The translations under genes were made by a program, and so were the position numbers. From positions 1,488,001-1,552,000 of the forward strand of contig NZ_OY762267.1 of assembly GCF_963665245.1 (NCBI RefSeq): 64,000 bases of DNA, given 5' to 3'. Each line of letters begins with the position of its first letter. The stretch's first letter is position 1. This DNA comes from an uncultured Paludibaculum sp. (lineage in GTDB: Bacteria; Acidobacteriota; Terriglobia; Bryobacterales; Bryobacteraceae). The notes below the pieces were generated by a model that saw only the letters and a program-made list of their open reading frames with translations, made no database searches and had not been told where the DNA came from. This document shows, in pieces, positions 34,133 to 43,085 of this stretch.

Positions 34133-34393
34133 ATGCTGAGCTTCATTTGGATGTGCCTGATCGGCTTGGTGGCCGGCGCGCTGGCGAAGATGCTGATGCC
34201 GGGCAAGGATCCTGGCGGCATGCTCGTGACGATGCTGCTGGGGATTGCGGGTTCCATCGTGGCCGGGTTCCTGGGCAGGACCCTGGGCTGGTATCAGGAG
34301 GGGCAAACCGCTGGGCTGATCATGTCGGTACTGGGGGCGGTGCTGTTACTGGCTCTGTACCGGATGTTGAAGAAGGGGCCGGCGGCCGGCTGA
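34133..34393 (+). CDS. GlsB/YeaQ/YmgE-type small membrane protein
   Basis: The 86-residue protein starts at ATG 34133 behind AGGGAGG at good spacing; an earlier in-frame ATG (34112) lacks such a site. It has three predicted membrane helices with the glycine-rich family signature: MCLIGLVAGALAKMLMPG, GGMLVTMLLGIAGSIVAGFLG and LIMSVLGAVLLLALYRML. Members are transglycosylase-associated or stress-related inner-membrane proteins of unclear function. It stands alone between a TetR gene and a convergent phosphodiesterase. Confidence 0.9.
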   Translation: MLSFIWMCLIGLVAGALAKMLMPGKDPGGMLVTMLLGIAGSIVAGFLGRTLGWYQEGQTAGLIMSVLGAVLLLALYRMLKKGPAAG

Positions 34394-34567
34394 CGGAGCA
34401 GCTCTTCCGGGCATCGAAGTACTCCATCACCAAATAAGCGATCCCGCCCAGCGAGGCGTCGTAACCCGCAGTGTCGATGGGCGGGCCGAGGCGCCGTGGA
34501 AGCTCGCTGTCTGCGTCAGTGCACGACGGGGTAGTGGGTGGCTCGGTTCGGGAATCCGGGGCCGGCT

Positions 34568-35785
34568 TCACTTCGGACCGGGCGCGAACGGAAGGCCAAC
34601 GATGGACGCCAGCCGTCCGGCCACCTCAGTCTGCTGGATTATGGGCAGGCGCCCGGCCGTGAGGCCCGCACCCCAGACAGCGTAGACAGCCCGGTAGCGC
34701 GTGGGCCAATGGCCGTGCTTGCCGGCCTCGCCGGGCTTGGCATGTTCCGCCGCGGTTTCATTCGTTGTGAAGTAGACTCCGGGTGCGGACTCGAAGAGAG
34801 CGGGGGACGAGGCAAGATCCGGCGCCAGGCGGGCGATCTCATCCGCCGGGATCTCACGGCCCAGGCCGTGGCGGCCACCGGCCTTCAATGCCCGCAGGAA
34901 TCGGGCCGCTTCCGGGGTGGCGGCGACGACGAATCCGCCCATGGGACGCACGCCGTGGACGTCTTCGGCCCTGGCGGCTACAGCGAGGTTCACCTCGTCG
35001 TCCACTTTTTCGAAGCCGTGATCGGAGACGAGGACGAAGGCGTATCCGACGGGCAACGCCCGCATCATCTGTCCCAGGTACTCGTCGATGTTTTCCAGTG
35101 TGGCGTTGGCCTCGCGGGTGAAGGGGCCGTTCTCGTGAGCTTCCGAGTCGAGATCCACCAGATGGACGAGGAGGAGATCGGGCTGGGCGTTCTTCAGGAG
35201 GTACAGCGCGGCCATGGTGCGGTTGCGGTCCTCCATCCACTCGCGAGGGAAGGCGGGGTACACCGCGGCGATCTTCTGCACGAGGTCGGCGGGTACGCAC
35301 CTAGACTCGATGGAGCGGACGTCCATGTCGCCGCCCCGGCGGCGCTGGAAGTATTCGGGCAGATTCCAGGTGAGGGGCGCGTCGACAGTGACGGGCCAGG
35401 TGATGGCGGCGCTGGTGCGGCCGGCCGCTTTCAAGGCGTCGAGCAGAGTGCGGGCATGCAAGAGGGAAGAGCTCCAGTAGTACTCCCCGCCTTCGGATTT
35501 GGGGCGGCGGTTCCCCTTGATGCCATGGATGTGAGGCCCAACGCCGCTGATGAGCGTGGTGTGAGAAGGCCACGTGACGGTGGGCACCTGACCTTCGACG
35601 CCACGCGCCCACTGGCCTTCCTTCATCAGGCGGCGGATGTTGGGAATGCGGAGGGCGAGGCGATCTGCCTCGTCGAGGTAGCGTTGATCAAGACCATCGA
35701 CGGAGACGACCAGGGCCTTGCCGGCCGGCTGGGCACAGAGAGGCAGCAGCGCGATTCCGAGGGCCGCCAAGAGTAGGAATCTCAT
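34568..35785 (-). CDS. exported type I phosphodiesterase / nucleotide pyrophosphatase (alkaline phosphatase superfamily)
   Basis: The 405-residue protein has a signal peptide (residues 1-20, ALLPLCAQPAG). Superfamily metal ligands are visible: D30 in VVSVDGLD, the nucleophile T71 in PTVTWPSHTTL, D211 and H217 in LVDLDSEAH, D255-H256 in VSDHGF and a late H in GKHGHWP. This is the ectonucleotide pyrophosphatase/phosphodiesterase arrangement, acting on phosphodiesters or nucleotides in the periplasm. It is the last gene of a minus-strand series that begins with SIR2 at 43069, but gaps of 75-130 bp in that series mean one transcript is not certain. Confidence 0.88.
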   Translation of the reverse strand: MRFLLLAALGIALLPLCAQPAGKALVVSVDGLDQRYLDEADRLALRIPNIRRLMKEGQWARGVEGQVPTVTWPSHTTLISGVGPHIHGIKGNRRPKSEGGEYYWSSSLLHARTLLDALKAAGRTSAAITWPVTVDAPLTWNLPEYFQRRRGGDMDVRSIESRCVPADLVQKIAAVYPAFPREWMEDRNRTMAALYLLKNAQPDLLLVHLVDLDSEAHENGPFTREANATLENIDEYLGQMMRALPVGYAFVLVSDHGFEKVDDEVNLAVAARAEDVHGVRPMGGFVVAATPEAARFLRALKAGGRHGLGREIPADEIARLAPDLASSPALFESAPGVYFTTNETAAEHAKPGEAGKHGHWPTRYRAVYAVWGAGLTAGRLPIIQQTEVAGRLASIVGLPFAPGPK

Positions 35786-35859
35786 TGAACTGATTATCGT
35801 GGAATGCGCGGCTGGGACGAGGACTCGCCCGAGGCCGCGATGAGACCGTTGATGAGTCC

Positions 35860-37242
35860 CTATTTCTTGAAAACGGCTTCCACCGCGGCAGTGATCTTCT
35901 CCAGGTCCGCGGTTTCGAAACCCCGCATGGCCTTCATGCTGGCTTGTACCTCCATGGGCGATAGTTTCAAGAGATCCACGAGGATCGCATCGCGTTTCGC
36001 CTTGAAATCGGAGGCCTTCGGGTCAAGTGCGTCCTCTTTGAGGACTTTGGCCTTGGCGTAGATGGGCGCATCCCGGCGAGCAGCCGCCTCATTGAAAACA
36101 CGGTGACCACGGTCGCCAGTGTAGTAGTAGTCGCGATAAGTGCGGTTGCTCATGAGAAACTCCACCGCGCGCTGGATCTTGTTCTGCCAGCCTCCGAGTG
36201 TGGGCGCCGCGACTCCGCCCTCGATGGCGCGTTGCGCGTTCCATGCCGTGAGGCCGGCGGGCGCGGAAATCTGAATGCGCGAGTAGGGGATGGTTGCATG
36301 GCTGAAGGCAACCATGCGATTGCCCGAGGGGCAGGCGGTAGGCTCCATATAGAAGGTCTTCATGCCCATGAGCGACATCGCTTCCAGGATGCCGCTGCGC
36401 ATCCCGACGTGGACGACATTTACGTTGTCAGCGATGTATTTGAAGAACGCGAACTGGCCCAGATAAGAGGAACTCTTCAGCGGCTCCTCCTTCCAGGCGG
36501 CCTCTTCCCAGAGCTTGGAGACATTCACGATCTGAGGGGACTCGGCCGCGAGTGTGGCCAGTTTGCCATTCTTTTCGTCCCCGGCCAACAGGACCGTGGC
36601 ATTGCCCTTGGTCATGGCAAAGTGGCGCGCCAGCTGCCGGATGCCTTCGAAACTGGAGTCCAGCTCGACGTGCGCCCCGCCGCCCTTACCGCTCTGCCGG
36701 CTCCAGAGGACGACGAAGTTATCGCGGAAGCCGAGCTTGAGAATGCTGAACTTCTCAGTGAGGAAGGCATCGAGGGCCCGGAACAACTCCCCCTCGATCT
36801 TCACCACTTTCCACAAGGCGGCGATCGTCTTCCCCGTGGCCACGGGATTGGCTTTGTACGCGTTGGAGACCCAACCGGTGACGGCCGTGATGCCACGAGG
36901 CCAACCAGATGGTCTCTCACTTTGCACTTTGTCGATTACCTTCTTGAACTCGCCATTCGTCCTGGCGAAATCGAGGGCCGGACCGGGCTTCGTGTGCGCC
37001 TCCTTGAGCAGACCCCAGACCTGCTTCGCCTCGATCTTTCCAGAGCTGATATCCATCACCAACACCTGCCCCTGGACGCCGCATTCCCGATAAAAGGAAA
37101 GGATTACCTTGTCCGTTTTATCCTGCGGCTCCTTGGTGTCCTTGATCAGGATGATCTTTGAGTTGGGATTCAGTTTCAGCCAAACCGCCGCGGTGTAGGT
37201 ATCTCCGGACATGTAACCCATCTGCAGAACTTTGTCGGCCAT
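35860..37242 (-). CDS. unknown protein, possibly GT-B glycosyltransferase-like
   Basis: The 460-residue protein has no signal peptide. The N-terminal half has a nucleotide-fold-like alternation (KVLQMGYMSGD, SKIILIKDT, GQVLVMDI). The C-terminal half has NVNVVHVGMRSGILEAMSLMG, then KTFYMEPTACPSGNRMVAFS, which reads like the donor-site face of GT-B glycosyltransferases. The last 90 residues are helical and charged. No family can be named. The start is well supported: AGGAGG 7 nt upstream of the ATG. TAAAAT at 37281-37276 is a good -10 candidate, and CGCTA-TTT-TAGCG is a small inverted repeat at the same place. It may be its own transcription unit. Confidence 0.65.
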   Translation of the reverse strand: MADKVLQMGYMSGDTYTAAVWLKLNPNSKIILIKDTKEPQDKTDKVILSFYRECGVQGQVLVMDISSGKIEAKQVWGLLKEAHTKPGPALDFARTNGEFKKVIDKVQSERPSGWPRGITAVTGWVSNAYKANPVATGKTIAALWKVVKIEGELFRALDAFLTEKFSILKLGFRDNFVVLWSRQSGKGGGAHVELDSSFEGIRQLARHFAMTKGNATVLLAGDEKNGKLATLAAESPQIVNVSKLWEEAAWKEEPLKSSSYLGQFAFFKYIADNVNVVHVGMRSGILEAMSLMGMKTFYMEPTACPSGNRMVAFSHATIPYSRIQISAPAGLTAWNAQRAIEGGVAAPTLGGWQNKIQRAVEFLMSNRTYRDYYYTGDRGHRVFNEAAARRDAPIYAKAKVLKEDALDPKASDFKAKRDAILVDLLKLSPMEVQASMKAMRGFETADLEKITAAVEAVFKK

Positions 37243-37371
37243 GGTGCATCCTCCTGACAGACGATCGCTGGCGCTATTTTAGCGTGCCAGAGGACGCAGT
37301 TATTTTCGCGATATTCAGACCGTTTACATACAAAAGCACCCATCATCGGATGGAGAGAACAGCCCGGGCCG

Positions 37372-38517
37372 CTATTGGCCTCGGCGCGAGCCCGACTGAG
37401 CCTGCCGCACCCTGAGTAGAACGTCCGGAAAGAGGGCACCTTCTCCCCGCCAGGCATAGTCGCGTAGGGCATCCACAGCAGTCCAGGTGGGGTGGTACCG
37501 CTCGTAGACGTCCGAACGGCTCATATCACCCCAGCTTCCGTCTCGATTCTGACGAGCGAGAAGGTGGCGGATGCCCGAGTCCAGCAGCGGGTCTTTCCGC
37601 GTGAGGCCGAAGGATTTGAGGGTGTCGAGATATTCACCCAGAAGTTCGGGATCGTCGCTGGCAATGGCGTGCCGCACATGGGACTTCAAGAACTCGAACT
37701 CTTCGGGCAACCACTCCGGCCGCAGGCGGTAGAGGCTGTAGCCGTTCAGTGCATAGACGAGATGGGTAACCGCGCAGGCGCCGTGTTCGTATTCATTGGC
37801 CCGCGGACTCTCGGGCCCAGGATACGGCCGCATCCGCGGCAGCCACTGGAGGACGTCCGCCAGGCTCGCACCAAATCGGACACCGTACCGTTCACCGGCG
37901 AACGCAGCGATGATCGCGTCACACCACACGCCGTAGCGGTCCTGCAGTACGAGACGAGTTCCGCAACGCGAGCAGGTGCGGCTTCCACGGGCATTACGAG
38001 CACCACATTGACTGCAGGGTTTCGGGATATCTCCAGGCGGAGGCTCCCGGGTGGGGTCGAATCCATACATCTCATTCGCGGTCATGCGGGCAGCCGCCTG
38101 GCGCAGGGCTGGCCGTATCCGCTCGTCGGGGACGCCCAGGCACTGGGCCGCGTAGCTTCCCGCAACCATCTGGTAGAGTTCGTCCGCGCCAACCGATGCC
38201 TCGGCACGCGAGTGCAAGGCTCTCCAACGAAGCGCCAGCCCGTGCCCAAACTCCCAGGATCTGCGACGTACTTCAGGATCGGATGAACTGCTGGCGATTG
38301 CACAGAAGCACCACAGGTAGTCGGAGCCGTAGTCCGCGAAGTTCTGCTGAGTCTGCGCGGTGCCGTGGATAAACGACAGCCCGCGCAGGACCGCCTGCTC
38401 GACCTGATCGTCTCCTTCCCGGTGCGGCCGTTTGAATGAGAGATCCGCCAGCGGCCAGAAGACCAGCACAGCGACGACAGCTGTCGAGATGAGGAATAGG
38501 GTCAGCCGCCAGCGCAT
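37372..38517 (-). CDS. membrane-anchored alpha/alpha-toroid protein with inserted zinc ribbon
   Basis: The 381-residue protein starts with one membrane segment (residues 5-24, LTLFLISTAVVAVLVFWPL). Near residues 171-188 a compact zinc ribbon is inserted: CSQCGARNARGSRTCSRCG, two CxxC pairs. The C-terminal half has the repeat style of the squalene-cyclase/prenyltransferase toroid (GIRHLLARQNRDGSWGDM and WTAVDALRDYAW). No catalytic DxDD-type motif is visible, so it may be a binding toroid. It sits 30 bp after the small lysine-rich exported protein gene. A link with the SIR2/STAND genes upstream is possible, but only by position. Confidence 0.7.
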   Translation of the reverse strand: MRWRLTLFLISTAVVAVLVFWPLADLSFKRPHREGDDQVEQAVLRGLSFIHGTAQTQQNFADYGSDYLWCFCAIASSSSDPEVRRRSWEFGHGLALRWRALHSRAEASVGADELYQMVAGSYAAQCLGVPDERIRPALRQAAARMTANEMYGFDPTREPPPGDIPKPCSQCGARNARGSRTCSRCGTRLVLQDRYGVWCDAIIAAFAGERYGVRFGASLADVLQWLPRMRPYPGPESPRANEYEHGACAVTHLVYALNGYSLYRLRPEWLPEEFEFLKSHVRHAIASDDPELLGEYLDTLKSFGLTRKDPLLDSGIRHLLARQNRDGSWGDMSRSDVYERYHPTWTAVDALRDYAWRGEGALFPDVLLRVRQAQSGSRRGQ

Positions 38518-38547
38518 GGTTATCCGGGACGGGCCCCGCCAACTCGT

Positions 38548-38772
38548 CTACATCGATTTGGCCGGGGTGTTCTTCTTGTCAGCTCCCTTCTTACCGCCTT
38601 TTTCCGTAGTAGTCGAGGGTGACTTCGTTTTATCGGTGACCTTCTTGCCGCCCTTCCCCTTTTCGACGGAATCCTTCCCGACCTGCGAGGCCGTCTGCGG
38701 CAACGCATAGCCGATCGCTGTGCCGGCTATCAGAGCCACACCAATGGCCAGCGTCGAGACGAGCTTATTCAT
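38548..38772 (-). CDS. small lysine-rich exported protein
   Basis: I start at ATG 38772, which has AAGGAGG six bases upstream; the longer frame (GTG at 38790) would place that Shine-Dalgarno inside the coding region. The product is 74 residues: a signal peptide (NKLVSTLAIGVALIAGTAIGYA) and a mature part of about 45 residues, almost all Lys, Gly, Thr, Ser and Glu (KGGKKVTDKTKSPSTTT). A low-complexity basic tail of this kind may bind DNA, wall or membrane phosphates. On the minus strand TATACT (38823-38818) is a good -10 candidate 46 bp upstream. The family is not recognised. Confidence 0.7.
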   Translation of the reverse strand: MNKLVSTLAIGVALIAGTAIGYALPQTASQVGKDSVEKGKGGKKVTDKTKSPSTTTEKGGKKGADKKNTPAKSM

Positions 38773-38861
38773 GCGATTCCTCCTTGTCACTTATCAGACC
38801 CCAAACTCTGGTTAGTGAGTATATCCCACAGCAGAGAATGCAGTGAGGACAGCGAGCAAGC

Positions 38862-41800
38862 CTATGGCAGCGGTCCGGGCAGGCCGGCCGGGCATGGAGT
38901 GACATGCAGGTATTGCTGGCACTCCTCCGGCGTGAGGCTGCGCTTGATGTAGCGGCGCGCCAGGTCCAGCAGACCGTCGTAAGTGGCTGCGTAGGTCCGG
39001 ATGAAACCATCGGCACCACTGGAGGCAAGCAGTTTTCCGTCGGGGCGGTAGGCGACACGGTTGGCACCGCCGGCGTGGGCGGAGTAGCGCAGGATCTCGG
39101 TGGTGCCGTCCATGGTCCAGACGCGGACGGTGCCATCCTGACCGCTGGTGGCCATCTCCAGCAGCTTCGGCCGGCAAGCCACACCAAAGACCGGGCCCGT
39201 GTGGCCGCGCATGACTAGCGAATCCGACTTGCGAAAAACCTGAGCCACGCCTGAGGAGTCAGCGACAGCGATCCAGCCCCCCGAGACTCCGCCGAACGAA
39301 ATGTTGAGAATTCCTCCCGGGTTGAGGCCAAAGTCCTGATCCGGCCTGCCTCCCTGGACGGGGGTGAGGAAGAGATGACGATCCCATCCACCGCTGGCCA
39401 GAAATTTCCCATCGGGGGAGAAGCGCACGGCCACGGCTCGGTCCTGATGAGTGGCGACCAGCCGAGGAGTGTTGTTCTGGATGGGCAGGGTGATCTGATA
39501 GACCTTGCCATCGGAGAGGGCGACGGCAACAGACTTCCCGTCGGGCGCGAAGTCGAGAGACCAGACGCTCTTCGGGAAACTGTGGCCGTCGAAGTTCTTC
39601 CCCGAGGCGGTCCAGAGATTGAGTAGTCCGTCCAGGCTCACACTCGCGACGATGGCGCCGTTGGGGCTATAGGCCACATCCCAGACCTGCTTGAGGGGCG
39701 GAACATTCTTCCAATCACCGATGACGGTCCCTTGCGCGATGTCGATGATCTTGACGCGGCCATCGGCGGAGCCGGCCGCGAGGCGCTCGCCGTTGGGCGA
39801 GAAGGCCAGCCCGATCACGGCCTGCGACGAGGCCCTGATGCGTTTGAGCGGGGTGTTGCGATCCCAAACGCGCACTTCGCCAGTGCGTGCCACGGTGACC
39901 GGCACGCCGTGGGAGTTCCAGCCGACGGCCAGAGCGGCACCGGCCAGACCAGGCAGGCGAGCCAGCTCATCGAGTGTCGCGGCATCGAGGATCACGGCGG
40001 TGCCGTCCTCCATCCCGGTGAGCAACTGAGTGGCATCGCCATTCCAGCGCACCCTTGTGACGGGCGAACTGCCGACGCGGGCGGACTTCTGCGCCGCGGG
40101 GTTGGGCGCGCCAGCACCTCGTTCGGCGCGGACCTCCAGAGTACCGGACGAGTCACCCCGGGCCACCTTGCCATTAGCCTCGTCATGGTCGAGGATCGCG
40201 GAGGCGGTGCCTGCATACGGAGTGGACACGCCACTACGTGTCACCAGGAAGCGTGCTGTGTTGCGCGTGGAAACGAGGTAGCCGCCGGGCTGAATGGAGA
40301 TGTCGGCGGCGTCGGGAATGTTCGTCAGTTTGGCGGGCTTCCGGCCCCCGGCCCAGACGAGGAGATCGCCCTTTTCAGTCAGAGCGGCCACGGAATCCGT
40401 GTCGACGGCCGCACTCACAATGGGGCCGAGGCGGCCGATGACCGTTGGGCGCGGAGTCGCGAGAACGTCGCCGAGAATGCGCGAAACATCAGAGTGATTG
40501 GACTCAGGGCCGGCGAGCTGAGCAGCGGCGAGAGCGAGCAGGGCGGCGCGCTCGGGGTCGGCCAGGGAAACGAGGGTCGCGTTGTCGAGGATAGGCTTGG
40601 ATTCGACGGCCCTCGCCAGTGAGGTATTGGACTCGCTGAGCGTCGCGTTCGAGCGGAAGAGGAGAAGAGCCCCTCCAGCGGCGACGATCAACAGCATCAC
40701 TACCAGCTCCAGCAGGCGAAGGCTCCGCTTGCTCGATCGTCGCGCGGCTTCCTCCCGTTCAGCGCGGTAGCGCTCGGCCCACGCGGTGAGAAAGGGCGCG
40801 TACATGTCGTGGTAGAGCTCGAACCAGACGGCGCCGCCGGGGGCGGGGGTGCGCCGCAGAATGCGGGCCCGGCTCAGGGCGGAGAGGGCGTCGTCCAACT
40901 TCTGCCGATCCAATTTCAGATGCTCGGCCAGGCTATTGAGCTCGTACGCCATCTTGGCGCCCTGGCGGGTGATGAGGAACCCAAAGGCGCCCGAGATCAC
41001 CTCCTTGGCCGCCTGCGGAAGCGGATTCAGACTTTCATCGCAGTAGGCCCGCAGAGCGCCGGAGGCTCCACCAGCGGAGTACACGCGGGGAAAGCCGCTC
41101 TGCTCATCCGGTGGAGACTGCTGCCATAGGCGGTGACAGGCGATCTGCAGATAGGGCGGCGAGACGAACTCGCGAGACCGGGCCTCCGCGCCGCGCTGCC
41201 CCGGCGTGGTAGCTCGCAGGAGGTCGTCGAGCAGGTCAGGCAGCAACGCGGACTTGCCGACGCCAGCCGAACGGCAGGTGGCTTCAATGATCTCGCGGGT
41301 CTGGCGGCGGTTCGGCGCTTTCAGCCGGTAGTAGTTGCCGAACAGGTCCGGCACCTTGTTGTCGAACACGCTCAACTCCCCAAGGAACTCTTCGCGCATG
41401 GCAAAGATGATGCGGGCCTCACAGCGATCGGAGTTGATGACTTCGGAGAGCTGGAGGATGAACTGGTCGAGCTCCGGAGTGTCGCGATGGTTCTGGAAGA
41501 CCTCCTCAAACTGGTCGAGGATGAACAGTGTACCGCTGAGCCGCTCGTGCACGACGGGCAACATATCCAGCAACGGAGCATCGACTGGGGGCTGGAATCC
41601 TTGAGCGGCCCACGACGCACTGAGCGACTGCCGCAGCGCGGCAAGGGGTTCGCCGGCGCTCCAGGCGGAGTGCTGGCAGATGCAGTAGCGGCGCTCCAGT
41701 TCCGGCGCGACTTTAGCGTTCAGGAAGGAGCTCTTCCCGACGCCGGAGCCGGCGAAGAGCAGAGTGGTGCGACGGATAAAGATACGGGCCAGAATGACGG

Positions 41801-41885
41801 TGAGGTCGTCGTCCCGTCCAAACAGCACTTCGCGATCGTCGCGAGTGTAGCTGGAGAGCCCTCGGAATGGATTGGGACCTACCAT
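38862..41885 (-). CDS. nSTAND-type ATPase with transmembrane segment and WD40 propeller
   Basis: The 1007-residue protein starts at ATG 41885 (VGPNPFRGL, the usual N-terminus of this family), 7 nt inside the SIR2 gene; a longer frame from TTG 41906 is less likely. Walker A is at 46-53 (GSGVGKSS), Walker B at 122-130 (ILDQFEEVF), with a helical STAND extension after it. One membrane segment lies at about 390-410 (LLELVVMLLIVAAGGALLLF). From about 470 to the end there are WD40 blades (VWDVAYSPNGAIVASVSLDGLL, VRVWTM), closing with SLTPEECQQYLHVTPCP. This is the nSTAND1-TM-WD40 architecture. With an overlapping SIR2 partner it probably senses a signal and drives the effector. The ligand is unknown. 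Confidence 0.9.
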   Translation of the reverse strand: MVGPNPFRGLSSYTRDDREVLFGRDDDLTVILARIFIRRTTLLFAGSGVGKSSFLNAKVAPELERRYCICQHSAWSAGEPLAALRQSLSASWAAQGFQPPVDAPLLDMLPVVHERLSGTLFILDQFEEVFQNHRDTPELDQFILQLSEVINSDRCEARIIFAMREEFLGELSVFDNKVPDLFGNYYRLKAPNRRQTREIIEATCRSAGVGKSALLPDLLDDLLRATTPGQRGAEARSREFVSPPYLQIACHRLWQQSPPDEQSGFPRVYSAGGASGALRAYCDESLNPLPQAAKEVISGAFGFLITRQGAKMAYELNSLAEHLKLDRQKLDDALSALSRARILRRTPAPGGAVWFELYHDMYAPFLTAWAERYRAEREEAARRSSKRSLRLLELVVMLLIVAAGGALLLFRSNATLSESNTSLARAVESKPILDNATLVSLADPERAALLALAAAQLAGPESNHSDVSRILGDVLATPRPTVIGRLGPIVSAAVDTDSVAALTEKGDLLVWAGGRKPAKLTNIPDAADISIQPGGYLVSTRNTARFLVTRSGVSTPYAGTASAILDHDEANGKVARGDSSGTLEVRAERGAGAPNPAAQKSARVGSSPVTRVRWNGDATQLLTGMEDGTAVILDAATLDELARLPGLAGAALAVGWNSHGVPVTVARTGEVRVWDRNTPLKRIRASSQAVIGLAFSPNGERLAAGSADGRVKIIDIAQGTVIGDWKNVPPLKQVWDVAYSPNGAIVASVSLDGLLNLWTASGKNFDGHSFPKSVWSLDFAPDGKSVAVALSDGKVYQITLPIQNNTPRLVATHQDRAVAVRFSPDGKFLASGGWDRHLFLTPVQGGRPDQDFGLNPGGILNISFGGVSGGWIAVADSSGVAQVFRKSDSLVMRGHTGPVFGVACRPKLLEMATSGQDGTVRVWTMDGTTEILRYSAHAGGANRVAYRPDGKLLASSGADGFIRTYAATYDGLLDLARRYIKRSLTPEECQQYLHVTPCPAGLPGPLP

Positions 41886-43069
41886 AGCGAGGGGGTATCC
41901 GCCCAAGCCGCCGGCGCGGCGCGGCGCTTGATTTCGCCAGCGAACTTGACGAGATCAGCAACACAGACGTTGATGGTGGGCTGAGAGAGGTACTGTGATT
42001 CGAAGTCGTTGACCCAACTGACGACGGCGTAGTCGCGTACGTCCTTGGTCAGCGCGCGCTGGTCGATGATGGTGCGATACATGGCGCGCACGTTCCAATC
42101 AGAGAAGCTGTAGCCGAGAAACAGAAAGCCGGTGTTCTGCTGACCGTCGTTCTGCATCAAACGTGTGACGGCCGCGGGGATGACACCGTCGCCCGATTCC
42201 CCCTGTCGCTTCAGGAAGGCGATGTAGTCCTCATCGGAGAGGATGATGCTGTCGTCGGTTGTTCCTGGCGGCGGGAAGAGGCAACCGTGCATCTTGTAGA
42301 GGACGGCCACCGGCTTTCGAGTGGCAACGGAAGGCAAGGTAAACAGGGCCGGCTGCTTTCCCTTGAGGCCGTCCTCGAAGTCGGCGAAGTCACTGGCGGA
42401 GAGTTCCAACCAGGACTGGAGGCTCGTGCTGGTCCGCACGGCCACGTGGTGCTGTTTGCGGCCCACGGTCAGCACAAGATAAGGGACTTTGGCGGCGTCA
42501 AAGGCCAGCTCGATCAGCTGATCGTAGTTGGTGGTGATGACCAGGTAGTCGCGCCTGGTGTTGCGCAGGTGGTGGCGCGCCGCGCGGGCGATCAGGTCCT
42601 GTGTGGGCAGCGGTTGGGTCTTGCCGGCGAAGAGCGACTCCAGATCCTTGCGATGAGGATCGCGGCCTCGGACGAACTCGTGGTAGCTGGAGACCGGCAG
42701 GAGGGAGTAGGGCCAGGAGCCGCGGTAACTGACATTGGCCGCCAGCGCGTTGGCAAGTTCACGAGCCGAGGGCGGATAGGGTTTGTGGCCAGCGATATCC
42801 ATCCAGTCGGGCTCATGATTCTCGTAGTTCTGGAGATCGAAGGCTTCGCGAATCCCCTGCTTCAGGTGTTCCAGGGCCGCGCCCGAAAGACCCCAGCGCA
42901 CGGCCAACTCCTCCACCTCGGCGTCGGGCGGATAGGTGGCGGACGGAGTCGCGGAGGGCGGAGATCCGGCGATGGACGCGCCTGCCCCAAGGAACGGGAT
43001 GAGTGCCTGGTTCTCGGCCAGCACGTCCGCAACGAGAGACGCATACGGAATGGAAGGGAGGACAGGCAT
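41879..43069 (-). CDS. SIR2-like predicted NAD hydrolase
   Basis: The 396-residue protein has the SIR2_2 signature: FLGAGAS (26-32), ITTNYDQL (178-185), KMHG with the catalytic histidine H261, and FLGYSFSDWN (317-326). In defence proteins of this kind (Thoeris ThsA, DSR2, SIR2-STAND) this domain hydrolyses NAD and stops cell growth. It is encoded just before, and overlaps by 7 nt, the nSTAND-WD40 gene, so the two are cotranslated. A -10 hexamer TAGAAT (43091-43086) lies 17 bp before the ATG. The NAD-consuming function is inferred from the fold and motifs. Confidence 0.9.
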   Translation of the reverse strand: MPVLPSIPYASLVADVLAENQALIPFLGAGASIAGSPPSATPSATYPPDAEVEELAVRWGLSGAALEHLKQGIREAFDLQNYENHEPDWMDIAGHKPYPPSARELANALAANVSYRGSWPYSLLPVSSYHEFVRGRDPHRKDLESLFAGKTQPLPTQDLIARAARHHLRNTRRDYLVITTNYDQLIELAFDAAKVPYLVLTVGRKQHHVAVRTSTSLQSWLELSASDFADFEDGLKGKQPALFTLPSVATRKPVAVLYKMHGCLFPPPGTTDDSIILSDEDYIAFLKRQGESGDGVIPAAVTRLMQNDGQQNTGFLFLGYSFSDWNVRAMYRTIIDQRALTKDVRDYAVVSWVNDFESQYLSQPTINVCVADLVKFAGEIKRRAAPAAWADTPSLW

Positions 43070-43085
43070 CCAGTTAGTGCCTCAC

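Noticed and set aside
34538..35776. 412-residue plus-strand reading frame
   Set aside because: Antisense to the phosphodiesterase gene, whose metal ligands are all visible on the minus strand.
36103..37161. 352-residue plus-strand reading frame
   Set aside because: Antisense to the minus-strand gene at 35860-37242, which has a perfect Shine-Dalgarno.
41886..41906. TTG start for the STAND gene
   Set aside because: ATG 41885 begins the conserved family N-terminus (VGPNPFRGL); the extra seven residues have no support.
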